In this document: in pieces, positions 24,065 to 35,475 of the stretch
Layout: every line of letters begins with the position of its first letter
How positions within the stretch are numbered: the first letter of the stretch is position 1
From: Monoplex corrugatus
Lineage: Eukaryota; Mollusca; Gastropoda; Littorinimorpha; Ranellidae
NCBI GenBank assembly: GCA_030674185.1
Contig: CM060307.1
Coordinates: 64,059,653-64,123,652, forward strand
Length of the DNA: 64,000 nt
Direction: 5' to 3'
Translations under genes and position numbers: made by a program
The notes under the pieces: generated by a model
What the model saw: the letters and a program-made list of their open reading frames with translations, nothing else
Database searches by the model: none
What the model was told of the DNA's origin: nothing

Positions 24065-24316
24065 GATAACAAAAAAAATTGTTGTCTTTATCAGTAGATA
24101 TTGCGTCGTAATCCAGTGCCCGAGGCCTGCAAACGGCTAGGCCTAAGTGACTGAAAGCAGGGAGTCCCTCTGACACTGACGTCAGTTGGTGTGTTCTTAT
24201 CTCTTTAGATTAGAGAGTGAGATTGACTTGACTTACCTCACCATTACTCGTCGCAAAAATGCGACGTCGGCGCTGAGACATTGTAGTCGCTAAAATGGAC
24301 GTCGGCGGCGAAAGGG

Positions 24317-24961
24317 TTAAGGCGGCACAAACGACCGGATCGAGACAACATACCCAGTGTAAGACATATCAGTTATGAACATAAGTGGACAACACGATCA
24401 ACAGATAGGGAGACTACCAGTGTTAAGCCTCTGTGCTGACCTACGGATTTATGACTAATATACCAATGCCGTGAAATATGAGAAGAAAATAATTCACCTG
24501 GCAACATGTGCACCTGTTACCAATAGTCCAAGTGTATCGTCCACAGAGGTGGATTCCAATGTAAGCTACACAGACTACATGGAATGTTTTCTCTCTACTA
24601 TGGCCATTACCACTGTCACATTGCTGACCAAACAAAGCATAGGAACAATATGAACGACCATCCGTGTGGCTGAGGGAGACGTGAAAACAATCAAACTAAC
24701 GTCACTGGGCAGCGATAAGGTACACAGGTCGATCGTAGATACCAAAGCAGACATTGTATCATAATGACTCAGTATACGTATGTGTACGAAGTAAACATGG
24801 TATTCGTAATCCAGTGGCCATACCAAGCAGACCAAAACCATTCGTATAAGTGGTTTACATGATATAATAAGGTGAATAGTAATAGAATCTAAACGGGCCT
24901 AAGTGTGAAGACACAACACACAGGACACAAAAGAAGTGAGTGGCATCATTGACCAAGCAAA
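24317..24961 (-). other. 3' non-coding region of the gypsy element (part 2)
   Basis: Continues the gypsy 3' region on the other side of the piggyBac insertion. It matches about 6.24-6.45 kb of the LARD-like element (CCACCTCTGTGGAC compared with CCACCTATGTGGAC). No gene is seen. Confidence 0.6.
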
Positions 24962-25663
24962 CTATCGTCGGCGATTTCGGCCTTTGGCAGTCTTATGAAC
25001 GTGAAAGTCGCGAATGAGTTCCGCTGGAATATGTGACTCTGGTTCCCACGTTGTGGCTCTGTAACCCTGCCACTTGATTCTGTAGTGGCGGACTTTGTTA
25101 ATGACCTTGCTAGCAAGGATCTTTTCTACAAAGTACATGTTTTTGTCTGACTGATTCTCACGTTGTTCCTCAGAAGTGGAGGGGCTAGCAGCAGCATGTT
25201 CTGTTTGACTGAGATGGTCTGGCTGAGGCTGTGAAACAGTGGTAGGCTCTGTACCAGTAGTAGTCTGTCCCGGCTGAGTGGACCCAGTGTTGTCCGTGTC
25301 CCCTGTCTGCACTGGCGCCTGCAGTGGGTTAGTGGGTCTGTCTTCAGGGGAATGATAGGGTCTCAAGCGCATCGCACTGATTGGCGATTTGAGCAGCTTG
25401 TTGTTCTGGCAATGACGGAGCACATATACATTGTTAGGCAGGATTTTGGTAATGTAATATGGTCCGTCGTATTTTTGCTGCAGTTTTTCAGAGATCCCTG
25501 GCGATCCTGTGTGAGCACTGCACCAGAACGCGTTGATCTTCTTTATACTGAGGGGGACGGGATTTCCCATCATACTGGGTTTTATAGCGCTGCTGGGCTC
25601 TGAATGTTTTCGCTGACCAGTTTTTTTGTAAGCTCTGCATTCTGGATGATATCTTCCATACAT
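24962..25663 (-). pseudogene. Gypsy integrase C-terminus with chromodomain
   Basis: The frame holds the GPY/F-like part of integrase (KYDGPYYITKI), a proline/threonine/glutamine-rich linker, and a C-terminal chromodomain (RHYRIKWQGY, TTWEPESHI). In chromoviruses this domain steers integration to marked chromatin. It ends with a basic tail and a stop at 24,962. The frame is displaced relative to the integrase core upstream, so it is part of a broken pol. Confidence 0.85.
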
Positions 25664-26818
25664 GGCTGTGCAGAGGCTGGAAGATCATCAGAGCGTAAAG
25701 CCGTATCAATGGGAAGTCTATACTGTTGTTTGAACAGAACAAAGAAGGGAGAAAACAGTGTAGACTCAGTGGAGGGCACTGTACGAAGTGCGGCAGCAAT
25801 CCCAGGCAGCAGAGGCGGCCAGTTGTGAGGGTTTTCAGCACAGTGTGCCCTGAGAGACTGAGCGATAGTGGAATTTGTTCGCTCACATGTGGCATTTGTT
25901 TGGGGATGGTAGCTGCTGGTGTGCAAACGAGTGATCTGAAAGATTTTGCACACTTCAGTTTTGTCCCCTGTCTGACAGTAAGTGGTCAGGAGCACCATAA
26001 CGACAGATGATGGTCTCGTATAAATGCCAGGCAATGGTAGAGGCTGTTGCATCCTTCAGTGGAATCAGTTCCACCCACTTACTGAATGAACAAACAAACA
26101 AGAGAATGTACTTGTAGCCTTCTTTGCCTTGTGAAAGTGGACCCAAGATGTCACAATGCCAACTGGAAAACAGCTTGTTTGGGGCTACAGGCAAGGGGGT
26201 TAACTGCGGGTTTTGAGGATGGATAACCCGTTTTGCTTTTTGACAGGCCTCACACGACTTAACGTACTCCAAGATGTCGGAGTACATACCGATCCAGAAA
26301 TACCTCAACCTGACTGACTGGTAGGTACGTTCAGTGGCAAAGTGACCGCCCAACAGAGAATCATGAAACGACAGCAGGGTATCGTTTCTCAGTTCAAAAG
26401 GAACCACTAACTGTCTGACTATTCGTTCAGTTCTATGACCATGACCACGAGGATAATACAGATGGTACAAAATGCCATTAGACATCAGATAGTCTTGACT
26501 CTCCAGGATAAGACGACGAGCAATCTTATCATCCTGGGAAAGCTGACCGTTTTCCAAGTAGTCAATAAAAGGACGACACTGGGGGTCAGCCAGCTGCATT
26601 TGTCGTAAGTCTGTGTCATCGACCTTGTCTACCTGACAGACAACCATCTCTTTCTCAATCACCCTATTACTCCATCCAGGCGATGTGCTGGTGGGCGTGG
26701 TGGCGGGGAGAGGTGATGTGGGGTCAACGATGGTAGGTGAATGAGTCAGTGTGCTTACGACTGGTTCCCCGGTCAGGGGTGGGGTGGTAGGGAGAGACTG
26801 ACCCGCCGGTGAAGTCAC
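25582..26818 (-). pseudogene. Gypsy integrase, zinc-binding and catalytic core
   Basis: The frame 26,818-25,955 carries the HHCC zinc finger (HDSLLGGHFA, CEACQKAK) and two acidic residues of the DDE core (WHCDILGP; SDRG). A second frame (26,052-25,582) continues with YHPQTNATCERTN, which contains the third acidic residue. A frameshift near 26,000 separates the two, so the protein is not continuous. Role in the family: strand transfer of the cDNA into the host chromosome. Confidence 0.85.
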
Positions 26819-27669
26819 CTGTGGTGCTGCCTGCCCTTCAAGGTCGGTGTGGGCGGGTCGTAGTCAGGCGGTGGCCTGTCACTGACAGCGTGAGGCATAC
26901 GGCTGAGTGCATCAGCGTTATTGTGCACCCTGCCTGGTTTGTGCACAATGTCATAGTCATAACCCTGTAGAAAAAGAGCCCAACGTCCCAAACGACCCGT
27001 GGGATCTTTAACATTCTGCAAGAATTTTGTGGCAGAATGGTCGGTGTACACCAGAAATTTGGGATGGGAGAGATATACCTTGAAGTGACGAATATCATCT
27101 ACGAGAGCCAGGGTCTCTTTTTCCGTAATTCCGTAACGGAGTTCTGCACCTCGTAATGCGCGACCGCCATAGGCAATGACTCGTTCTCTGCCATGTTCAT
27201 CTCTCTGGCCGAGCACATAGCCAATGGCTTGTTTGCTTGCGTCAGTGTACAGAATGAACTGACGAGAGAAATCCGGGTAGGCCAGAATTGGAGTAGTGGT
27301 GAGGGCAGTTTTCAGCGTCTGAAAAGCTTGTTCTGCTTTGTCGTTCCATTCAAATTTTGAATCATTTTTCAAAAGAGCATTGGGTGGGGCAGCTATGGCT
27401 GAGAAGTTCTTGACAAAGCGCCTGTAGTAATTTGCTAGACCCAAAAATGAACGAACATCATGCTGCGACTGGGGAGTGGGGAAATTTTTGACAAGTTCCA
27501 CTTTGGCTGGATCCACAGAAACACCCTCTTTTGAGACAATATGGCCTAGATAGTTGACTTTGGCAGCTGCGAAATGACATTTGCTAGGCTTCAGTTTGAG
27601 ACCTGCTTTCCTGATCCTATCAAAGATACATGATAGATGAGACAGGTGTTCCTCAAAGTTCGTTGACAA
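26815..27669 (-). pseudogene. Gypsy reverse transcriptase C-terminal part and RNase H
   Basis: Contains the thumb/connection segment (LKPSKCHFAAAKVNYLGH, FLGLANYYRRF) and a Ty3-type RNase H (LYTDASKQAIG, ITEKETLAL, VYTDH). The catalytic FIDD box of the reverse transcriptase lies just upstream, at about 27,690, in another frame. A frameshift separates this part from the palm domain at 27,715-28,527. Confidence 0.85.
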
Positions 27670-27714
27670 ACAAAGGATGTCATCAATGAATACCAGACAG
27701 ATTTTGAAAGTAAG

Positions 27715-28527
27715 TCATGCAAGGACTGTGTTCATTAATGATTGGAAAGATCCTGGGGCACCTTGTAATCCAAAGGCCATTCTGTTCCAAGCAAACGATC
27801 CAAAATGTGTGGTAAAGGTCGATTTTTCTTGTGACTGAGCGTCAAGAGGAATTTGCCAGAATCCAGAGAACAAGTCTAGAGTGGAAAATATTGTGGACTG
27901 ACCCATGATGTCAAGAGCGTCCTCCAGTCTGGGCAGTGGAAAATGTATTGTCTTTGTGACTTTGTTCAGTTTACGGTAGTCCACAGCAAAGCGATACGTA
28001 CCGTCCTTTTTCACCAATACAACTGGGGAGGACCATGGTGAAGTGGAGGGCCTGATAACACCATGGTGAAGCATTTCATTCACTTGTCTCTCTATCTCAG
28101 CAATGAGGGCGGGGGCTGTACGATATGGTCTTTGTTTGACAGGCGCAGCATCCCCTGTATCGATGGTATGAGACATAAGATGGGTTTCCCCTAGTTCGGA
28201 CATGTCGGCAGCAAATATGTCTCTGTTTTGTGCCAGAAATAGGGTCAAGTGTTCCTTTTGCTCAGCAGTAAGATCAGCATCTACCAAATTAATCCCTAAC
28301 TCATTAAGCATGGCTTGTGCCTGGGGAAGTTGTTGAGAAGTTGAGTCGGTGGTGGCGGACATGATCTGAGCTGATTGGTCGGACAGTTCCCCTAGTTCTT
28401 CTGAAATGTCTTCAAAATGCCCTAAAATATCCTGAGGTCGAAGTTTAACTGGGGAGGAAAATGTATTACGCACGGTACACATAGTCTGGCTATTCTGCAG
28501 TGTAACCAAGATCCTTGCAGCAATCAC
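27715..28527 (-). pseudogene. Gypsy reverse transcriptase N-terminal part
   Basis: Shows an approach segment (HTIDTGDAAPVKQRPYR), the VNEMLHHGVIRPSTSPWSSP block, VDYRKLNK, and the first palm aspartate in STLDLFSGFWQIPL. GLQGAPGSFQ follows. All are standard Ty3/gypsy landmarks. The frame ends at about 27,715 before the FIDD box, through a frameshift. Confidence 0.85.
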
Positions 28528-28548
28528 TTTCTTGTCCGACAGTAGCGC

Positions 28549-29700
28549 TTATGAGGGCTCAATAATACCAGTGGTGTGATCACTTTTTGACACAACTCGC
28601 ACAGGTAGCAATACCTCAGAGTGGGGGGCAATAACTGTCGTCTTGAGCACCTGTACAGGTGAGCTGTCTGGCCTATATTTGAGCAGTGGAATGGCAGTAA
28701 ATCCATTATACAGCTGCAGCTGGTGCTTAGCAAAGTTCAAGGAAGCTTGATGAGAGGTCAGAAAATCAATCCCTAATATGAGGGGACACGTTAGTTGTTC
28801 GATCACAATGAAAAGTTGTGATACCTGTAAACCTGAAACTTTAAAGGAAAGATCAATTTTGCCTGTCACTCTAACAGGGACACCACCAATACCTTTGATC
28901 AAAGGAAGAGAACACGCCTGCATAGAAACAACACGTTGATCAACGAGGACATCAGCTAGTTGTTTGCTAATGCAGGACACATCAGCACCCGTGTCTATCA
29001 GAGCTACATATGGCCGATTTTTAAGGAACAGCCTGATCTTACTGCAGTTGGCAAAGGAACGGATGTGAGGGATGGAGGGGAATTTCTGTGACTTTGGTCG
29101 GTTTCCTTTCCTTGTCCTGTCAATCTTACGAGATGTAAAAGTACGGGGAATCCCCTGTTTAGCACGACGGAAACAATGATGTGCTAAGTGTCCATCTTTA
29201 TGGCAGTACTGACATCGTGCATGACGAAACCTACATGTGTTGCGGGGATGATCAACCCCACATGATTTACACAGGAAGTAACGATCTGGAGGATATGAAC
29301 TTGACCGTTGTTGCTTGTTATTCGTCCGTAACAGCCGCCGCCTGAAGAGCGAGCCATGTTTGCTCGGTTTTCCTGCAGGTGGGCGGTGCCACCTTTGCGT
29401 ACCTGAAGAACAGTACTGTGACTGAAGTTGGCGGCGGGGCTGTGTCTGTCTGCGTGACATACTAGAAATTTCATCTTGCAGTTTATCCAGCTGAGTCTCC
29501 AGGGTGGCAACATTTATCTCTACCCGGTCATCAACATTATCAGTAAAGGTAGCCGCGGTACGGGCGAGGTCGAACGCATCTTCAAAGGTGTGAGGGCTGC
29601 GTGACATAACAAATTTAGATAACGAGGGTCGGAGACCACTGACAATCGTTTCCATTATATCTTTTGAGTCTTTACCTAGTTGTTGGCCCTGGTAGCGCAT
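28549..29700 (-). pseudogene. Gypsy gag C-terminus, zinc knuckles and protease
   Basis: A capsid-like segment is followed by basic DNA and a zinc-knuckle region (CKSCGVDHPRNTC, CQYCHKDGHLAHHC). An aspartic protease follows with ALIDTGADVSCIS as the active site and LILGIDFL as the second family motif. The stop at 28,549 overlaps the start of the pol frame, so a programmed frameshift between protease and reverse transcriptase is possible in the ancestor. Confidence 0.82.
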
Positions 29701-30122
29701 AGAATCAAAATATTCTTCGACTGACTCATGGGGGAGTTGCTTTCTCTCCCGAAACTGCTTGGCACGAATCCATATTGTGGAGTCATGAGGCCTGTACCTC
29801 TTCGAAAGAGTATATTAGTGATGGAATGGTAAGAAGAAATCTGCTCTGAACTTGAACTATAGAACCAGATTTGGGCTTGATCCTTAAGGAAAAGAGATAG
29901 GAGATGGGCTTTCTGATCATCTGTCAACCCATGGACAAGGGTGTAAGACTCGAACGTTTTGAGCCATAGATCGATATCTTGAGAAGGTTGGCCTGTGAAT
30001 GGTTCAGGAATAAACTGATCAGGAATGTGGACGGTTGTGGCCTTAAACATATGTGGCCCTAGGACAAAATTGCTGTCTGTATCCATCATTGAACCCTTGT
30101 GACTGAATGAACAGATATGCAA
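29676..30122 (-). pseudogene. Gypsy gag N-terminal part
   Basis: Starts near 30,122 and contains PEPFTGQPSQDIDLWLKTFE and a DQKAHLLSLFLKDQAQIWF segment, typical of Ty3/gypsy capsid (retrotransposon gag family). It shifts frame near 29,700 relative to the rest of gag. The capsid packages the element's RNA. Confidence 0.78.
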
Positions 30123-30289
30123 CCCTCAAGGTCTGTGACTATCTTTTGTCACTAGGTACGCGCGTAAGACAGCAACCAGTGGAAAAACAAATAGAACGAG
30201 AATTCGTCATCAAACTGCACAATATCGAAGAAAGAATGAGACTAGTAGCATCATAGCCAATAATAGAACATCCTTGCCCAGCAACCATC

Positions 30290-31307
30290 TGTAACTTGTC
30301 TCAACAAGGCTCTGTTCTGGGTCCTGTGCTTTTCATATTGTATACTTCTCCTCTGACCCACCTTATTGACTCACATTCCATCCGTCATGAAATGTATGCA
30401 GACGATACCCAGCTCAATCATACTGATTCTCCTTCTAACTACGATCATCTAGTTCAGTCTCTTCAGAACTGCGTTTCTGAAGTAAAATCCTGGATGTATG
30501 AAAATCGACTTAAGTTGAATGATGACAAGACTGAAGCCCTTCGTGTTTCTCCATTGCCTGCAGATCTTTCTTCTCTGCCTTCCACTATTACTGTCGGTAA
30601 TACCGCTATTGCTTTTTCTGATTGCGTTCGTGACCTCGGTTTTGTCTTTGACCATAATCTCTCCATGCACCAGCACATCATCAAAACATGTCAGGCTGCA
30701 TACATCGAACTTAGACGCATTAATTCTATTAGACACTACCTTACATTAGACGCAACCAAGACGTTAGTTACTGCATGCATTCTGTCTAGGTTAGATTATT
30801 GCAATTCACTCCTTGCGGGTTGCCCTCAGAAACATCTCAAACATTTGCAACAAGTTCAGAACTCTGCAGCTAAACTCATCTTCAAGGCACGTAGGTCACA
30901 GCACTGCACACCCCTGTTTCAGACACTGCACTGGCTCCCGGTTGAACAAAGAATAAAATACAAGATTTGCTGCCTTTGTTATCACATCATTTCTGGAACT
31001 GCTCCTGACTATCTCTCTGAACTTTTGACTGTCTACGTACCTTCTCGATCACTCCGCTCTTCTGTGGATGACAAGAAGTTTCGTGTGCCAAAATATAACA
31101 GAGAAACTCACGGTGGTAGAGCCTTTGCAGTTTTTGCTGTTCAGACATGGAACTTGTTGCCTCAGTCCGTCCGCCACTCTAAAACTCTACCATCTTTCAA
31201 AACAAGTTTAAAAACTTACTTCTTTAAACAGTGTTTTTCCTGATTTTGGCTAGTGGGTTGATCCTGCTTGACATTCTGGATGAAATTGTGCACAATGGGG
31301 TGTATGC

Positions 31308-31377
<70 letters not shown>

Positions 31378-31640
31378 TGTGTGGCTGTGTGTGTGTGGGT
31401 GTTGTGTGTGTGTGTTTGAAAATGGGGGGAGAGGGGTGGGCGGGGAGGGGGTGAGAGGGAGAGAGATTATTTGGTGTGTCTGTGTGGTTGTTGATTTCCT
31501 GTGGATAGTTTTTGATGAGTTTGTTTGTATTGTAGCCTGTTATTTGGTTTATATATGTATGGTTTACTGATGTAAAGCGCTTTGAGGTTTCGGAAAGCGC
31601 TCTATAAATGCACTATTATTATTATTATTATTATCAACAC
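30290..31640 (+). pseudogene. 5'-truncated CR1/L2-like LINE inserted in the gypsy leader
   Basis: A 315-codon frame (30,296-31,243) covers the reverse transcriptase from QGSVLGPVLF through the MYADDTQL catalytic box to the thumb and C-terminal region (LDATKTLVTACILSRLDYCN, LHWLPVEQRIKYK). The YADD box is intact. Upstream fingers and endonuclease are missing. The 3' end has a (GT)n tract (31,311-31,376), then AAAGCGCTTTGAGGTTTCGG and an (ATT)n tail ending about 31,636, the tail style of L2/CR1 LINEs. It lies opposite in orientation to the gypsy element it interrupts. Confidence 0.85.
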
Positions 31641-32346
31641 TGTATCCAAGCATAAAGGCGTTAGATAAATGAACAAATAGGATGTTGACTGTGCGAAGAC
31701 CGAGTCGGCAAAAGCCGTGTTTACAAACCACACACACGAGTGACCACAATGGGCAACAGATAATGAATGACTCTGAGAGGGTGGGAGGGTGGGGAGTGAG
31801 GGAAGGAGGGGGCTGTAGGCGTAACATGCCACGGTCAAGGTAGGCCCAAACCTCACAACTGACACGCGCTGGAGATAAGCTCGCTGATAGAATCACAGAC
31901 ACTGTATTGGAGACAAGCAACAAGCTTTGGTGCAGTCTGTGACGTACTTGCTTCACTTTGCGTACGAAATGGTATCCAACACACATCTGTTAACTTGACT
32001 CGACATTTTATAGATGTATAAAGGCATCAACCAACCTATGGGAAATGACTCTGAACATAACTGAACATAGAAGATGAACTTCCCTAAGTGCCAATCTATG
32101 TGATGCATTAGTATTTATATCTATGCTCGCTCAGCTCAGGCATTAGGCCTACTCTTGGCTAACAACTTGTGCTGTGTGGCAGTGCTGGAAAATTGAAGTC
32201 GGAACACTAACACATCTTGGTTCTCGCCTATCTTTGACTTACACTTCAACTTCCACTATGATTCTATCTAGAATTTGTTTTAAGAATGGGGAATACTCGA
32301 AGGCTGCGATTTTGAGGTAAAGGGGAAAGACTGCAACTCCACCATG
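31641..32346 (-). other. Gypsy leader with primer-binding-site-like sequence
   Basis: Immediately inside the 5' LTR the minus strand reads CATGGTGGAGTTGCAGTC. TGGTGGAGTTGCAG, two bases from the LTR end, is conserved in the LARD-like element and is probably the tRNA primer site; the tRNA was not identified. The rest matches 5,082-5,880 in inverse orientation. Confidence 0.6.
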
Positions 32347-33482
32347 TATCGCAGGAAGAAAGTGGTTTGGGTCCACCATGCATCGCAAGGGGGATACGTT
32401 TGAGAATTGGGGGTGAGAATGAAACATTGGGGATGATTAAGAAGAGTTGGGGGTGAGCATGAAAAATTGTTTCTCTACTTTGAAGTATCGCAAGGAGGAT
32501 TTGGTCTTGCCATCTATCAGGGAAAGAATTTAGTCTCTTTTTATCATAGGAGAATTTAGGGTCACTCTGTCTCCAACATCGCATACAACCAGAAAGGAGA
32601 GTGACGAGAAGAAATGCACAAATACGCTGGACATGATTCTCAAAGCAGTCCACACATAGATTGATAACTACAAAGCCTTTATTCAATTAAGCAAAAACGT
32701 AATTCACCATTCGTGCATGCCATGATTCCTAATAGTCCTAAAACCCTAAGATGCACTACGAATCTTCACTAACTTACTTATCACTGAAATACTGAGCACT
32801 TCCATAGTTCCTACTCTATTCCCTCTCTCTCTCTGCTTCATGGAAAAGAAAACATACTACCTACTTCTATCCCTACCCTAACAAAAGTATAAGATGAAAC
32901 GTAGTTACATACCTTTAAGATAGGTTGGAGACTTCTCTCGTTCACTGACTCACTGTCATACTGGGTGCCGACTCAGTGCTGACTCTCCCACTAGTGTGTC
33001 CTAACGACTGACTGCTAGCCTATATACAGTACGATTCCCAATTACCGATCTTTGTCTCTGCTACAAACATTCCCAGCTGCCCTCTAGCTGTCGATATCAA
33101 TAAAACTGGGCATTTCAAATTTGGGGAACTTGGCGATCCTGGCATAGCTGCCTTGGTCGTCATTCAACCTACCTATAAATTTTCTTGGACATTGATGGCG
33201 ATATTGACATAGCGGCCATGGTCGTCATTCAACAGTCCCGTAATTTGCTTGGGCATTGGTATTTGCTGAGAAATGTTGATATTCTGGGTTATCTACCCTT
33301 TGTGCCCATTAAAGGTGGATAAGAACCATGTGAGAGTTAGATCCCGTTTGAATGGAAATTGCTGAGTGACAAATTGAATTATGGATGGCGTGATCTCCAG
33401 TGCGCCCACCTCATTAACTCGTCTACCAAGTCAGTCGAAGGAATGTTTCTTCCCCCTAGAGGTGGGGGGGCCCCCTGTGATA
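32347..33482 (-). repeat. 5' LTR of the gypsy element
   Basis: Near-identical to 13,181-14,488 apart from one copy instead of two of a ~165-bp segment, and a shorter CT run (about 32,821-32,834). It contains AATAAA at about 32,680. AGGAC follows its outer end at 33,482-33,486. Confidence 0.82.
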
Positions 33483-33486
33483 GGAC

Positions 33487-34620
33487 CATGACAACAGAAG
33501 GGTGCCACAAGCCGCCAGCAGTACCAGCAGTTTGTTTGCAGACGGCAGGGCTGAAACCACAAAACCATTTTCGTTTTAGGATAAATATTTGCTAACGAAT
33601 AATTATAACAATGCTTATGCAGTACGAACACTTGAAGCAATACTCGTACATGAACTGAAAGTCTCTTTATGGAATCTAGTGGTTACAACACCTGCTTAGG
33701 ACGTAAGAAACTCAGCTTGGCATCATCGTCAACAATGATGCGTGTCACACATTTCTACCTTTTCCACAGGATTTTCCCGTTTTTGTTATTCCAATTTTAT
33801 TCATAAGTGTTACTGATTACAACGAGTCGTACCTACGTGTGAATCATATACATGTAATATTTGCAGTTTTCAATAGTAAGTGTAAACCGTATTACAGTAC
33901 TTGTGGTTTTTAACAGTTGCACCGTTTGTGTTTTTCAGCTGCACAGATATTTAACATAACAAATACATGTGTTAGAAACAAATCCATTTTTTTTACATTT
34001 TTATGAGAAGGGGAGTTTATAGAATGGTTTGATCGTCTTTTTTTCATTGAATCTGTTGACAAATTGTAATTACAGAAAGTAATTTCCAGTAACTTTAATG
34101 ATGCTACCACTCGGAAAACCTTCAAAGTTTCAGAATGAAGAAAATGTCCCCCTTCCGATCTTTATTTTGACCATGAACAGAGCATAAAACCATACTGTGT
34201 TTACAGCAGGTCATGTACAAAGAAGACACAAATGATCCTGATACGCACGGTATGCAGACATATTCTCAATTCTGTGTAATCTTTTCTGCAGCTACATTAC
34301 TAAGAAATGGGAAAGCAACCATCGCGCTTGGCGTTGTTTATAAGAAAACAACAGCTTATTGTTGAATCAAGGAGATTCGTCGCACTCGGACAGTGCCATG
34401 TGCGCTCCATCCAGATCTGCCAGAAGCCATTTGGCGGACCTCTTGAGCCTGTGCAAAACCCTAGGCCTTATACGCTAGCAATAAGATCTGAAATGGGGAT
34501 CGAGGAGGGAGAACAGGATCTATGAAACATTATTACACTGACACAACCAGTATGATCGGAGAGTTCATTTTGGGCAGTAAACAGACCAGTTTGTATGTGC
34601 GTGCTAGGATTGAACTCAAG
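33487..34620. other. No recognised gene
   Basis: AT-rich unique-looking DNA without recognisable domains, clear splice-bounded frames or repeat landmarks. Confidence 0.45.
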
Positions 34621-34814
34621 ATAACTCTTCGACTCCTGCACCCTATCCACCAACTGCAAAAACATAAACCTTTGACTCCCTCACCTTATCTACCAGCTTC
34701 CTGCAGGAAGCTGGTGGATAGGGTGAAGGAATCAAAGGGTTAAGTTTTTTGCTTTGCTAGCACGGCTGACAATGCAGGATGCTGGTGGACAGAGTGCGGG
34801 AGTCAAAGGGTTAA
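34621..34814. mobile_element. piggyBac-like MITE (older copy)
   Basis: The right end reads GGAGTCAAAGGG-TTAA. The left end is eroded (TAACTCTTCGACTCC). The internal part matches the cleaner copy at 62,335-62,518, including a long hairpin (ATCTACCAGCTTC and GAAGCTGGTGGAT arms). No coding capacity. It probably was moved by a piggyBac transposase. Confidence 0.7.
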
Positions 34815-34963
34815 CATAACCAGCAAACCCGAGAAAAAAGTCTTTACCAAAGACCTGTCCCAAATCAATTCAAGCATACTCTCTGCTACAATTTTTAACT
34901 CGATGTCGGTCAGAGCTAACCCATGGGATCCATCAAAGATCAAATTTGCCTCTGAGCAAAGTT
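34803..34963 (-). CDS. Possible 3' exon of the M28 peptidase gene
   Basis: After an acceptor at GCACAG/AACTTTG (or GCTCAG/AGG at 34,951) the phase-1 frame reads LIFDGSHGLALTDIELKIVA and continues to a stop at 34,803. It has the helical character of M28 C-termini and the phase expected after exon 6. The last codons and the stop fall inside the end of the MITE at 34,621-34,814. Alternatively the exon ends at a GTAAAG donor near 34,850. An exon with a YH-type zinc ligand should precede it and was not found. Confidence 0.4.
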
Positions 34964-35149
34964 CTGTGCATGTAAACAGCGGCGGGAATCTTTGCCCACC
35001 ATGTATGTGTAAACATACAGATAGCAGCTGCAGACATACACTGACATGCACGGACGGACGCACGCAGACATATGTAGCCTACGTCTACGCACGCAATAGG
35101 CTACTCGACTTATATCGCTTTGAAGAGACGTTAAAAGACAAACGATACA

Positions 35150-35323
35150 CGCGCAGGCACGCACACAGGCAGGCACGCAGGCAGGCAGGCAGGCACGCAG
35201 GCAGGCATGCAGGCACGCATGCAGGCACGCAAGCAGGCAGGCATGCACGCAGGCACGCACGCGGGCACACCGCAATAAAGCCAGAGAAGAGTGATAACAT
35301 TACGGAAAGGAAGAAAGAAGGGA

Positions 35324-35408
<85 letters not shown>

Positions 35409-35475
35409 CAGACAGACAGACAGACAGACACACAGAGAGACAGAGACAGAGACAAAGAGACAGAGACAGAGAGAC
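35150..35475. repeat. (GCAG/GCAC)n and (GA)n microsatellites
   Basis: A block of GCAGGCAGGCACGCAG-type tetranucleotides (about 35,150-35,262) is followed by about 80 bp of (GA)n (35,325-35,404) and ACAG units. The long frames in it are not genes. Confidence 0.9.

Larger units (their letters stand above)
17038..24316 (-). mobile_element. piggyBac DNA transposon
   Basis: TTAA stands at both ends (17,034-17,037 and 24,317-24,320), the duplicated target typical of piggyBac. Directly inside are perfect 13-bp inverted ends CCCTTTCGCCGCC. The element contains a minus-strand transposase in two exons (24,064-23,525 and 19,321-17,805) and a reverse transcriptase element inside the intron. The gypsy-derived flanks join cleanly when the element is removed: GCCGCC-TTAA-CTCCGGACC, compared with GCCGCCTTCACCTCCGGACC at about 7,655 in the related copy. 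Length is 7.28 kb, of which roughly 3.5-4 kb is the inserted retroelement and microsatellite. Confidence 0.9.
13181..33481 (-). mobile_element. Ty3/gypsy LTR retrotransposon with nested insertions
   Basis: LTR copies at 13,181-14,488 and 32,347-33,482 are direct repeats. AGGAC stands immediately outside both ends, consistent with a five-base target duplication of one insertion event. Read on minus the order is 5' LTR, primer-binding-site-like TGGTGGAGTTGCAG two bases inside, leader, gag, protease, reverse transcriptase, RNase H, integrase, chromodomain, long 3' non-coding region, purine-rich GGGGAGGGGACA, 3' LTR. Two later insertions enlarge it: a CR1/L2-like LINE (about 30.29-31.64 kb) and a piggyBac element (17,038-24,316). 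Without these it would be about 11.7 kb. Several frameshifts make the copy non-autonomous today. Confidence 0.85.

Noticed and set aside
17805..24316. CRISPR- or toxin-like accessory island
   Set aside because: The repeats are eukaryotic transposon ends and microsatellites; no prokaryotic gene organisation, Shine-Dalgarno sites or operons are present.
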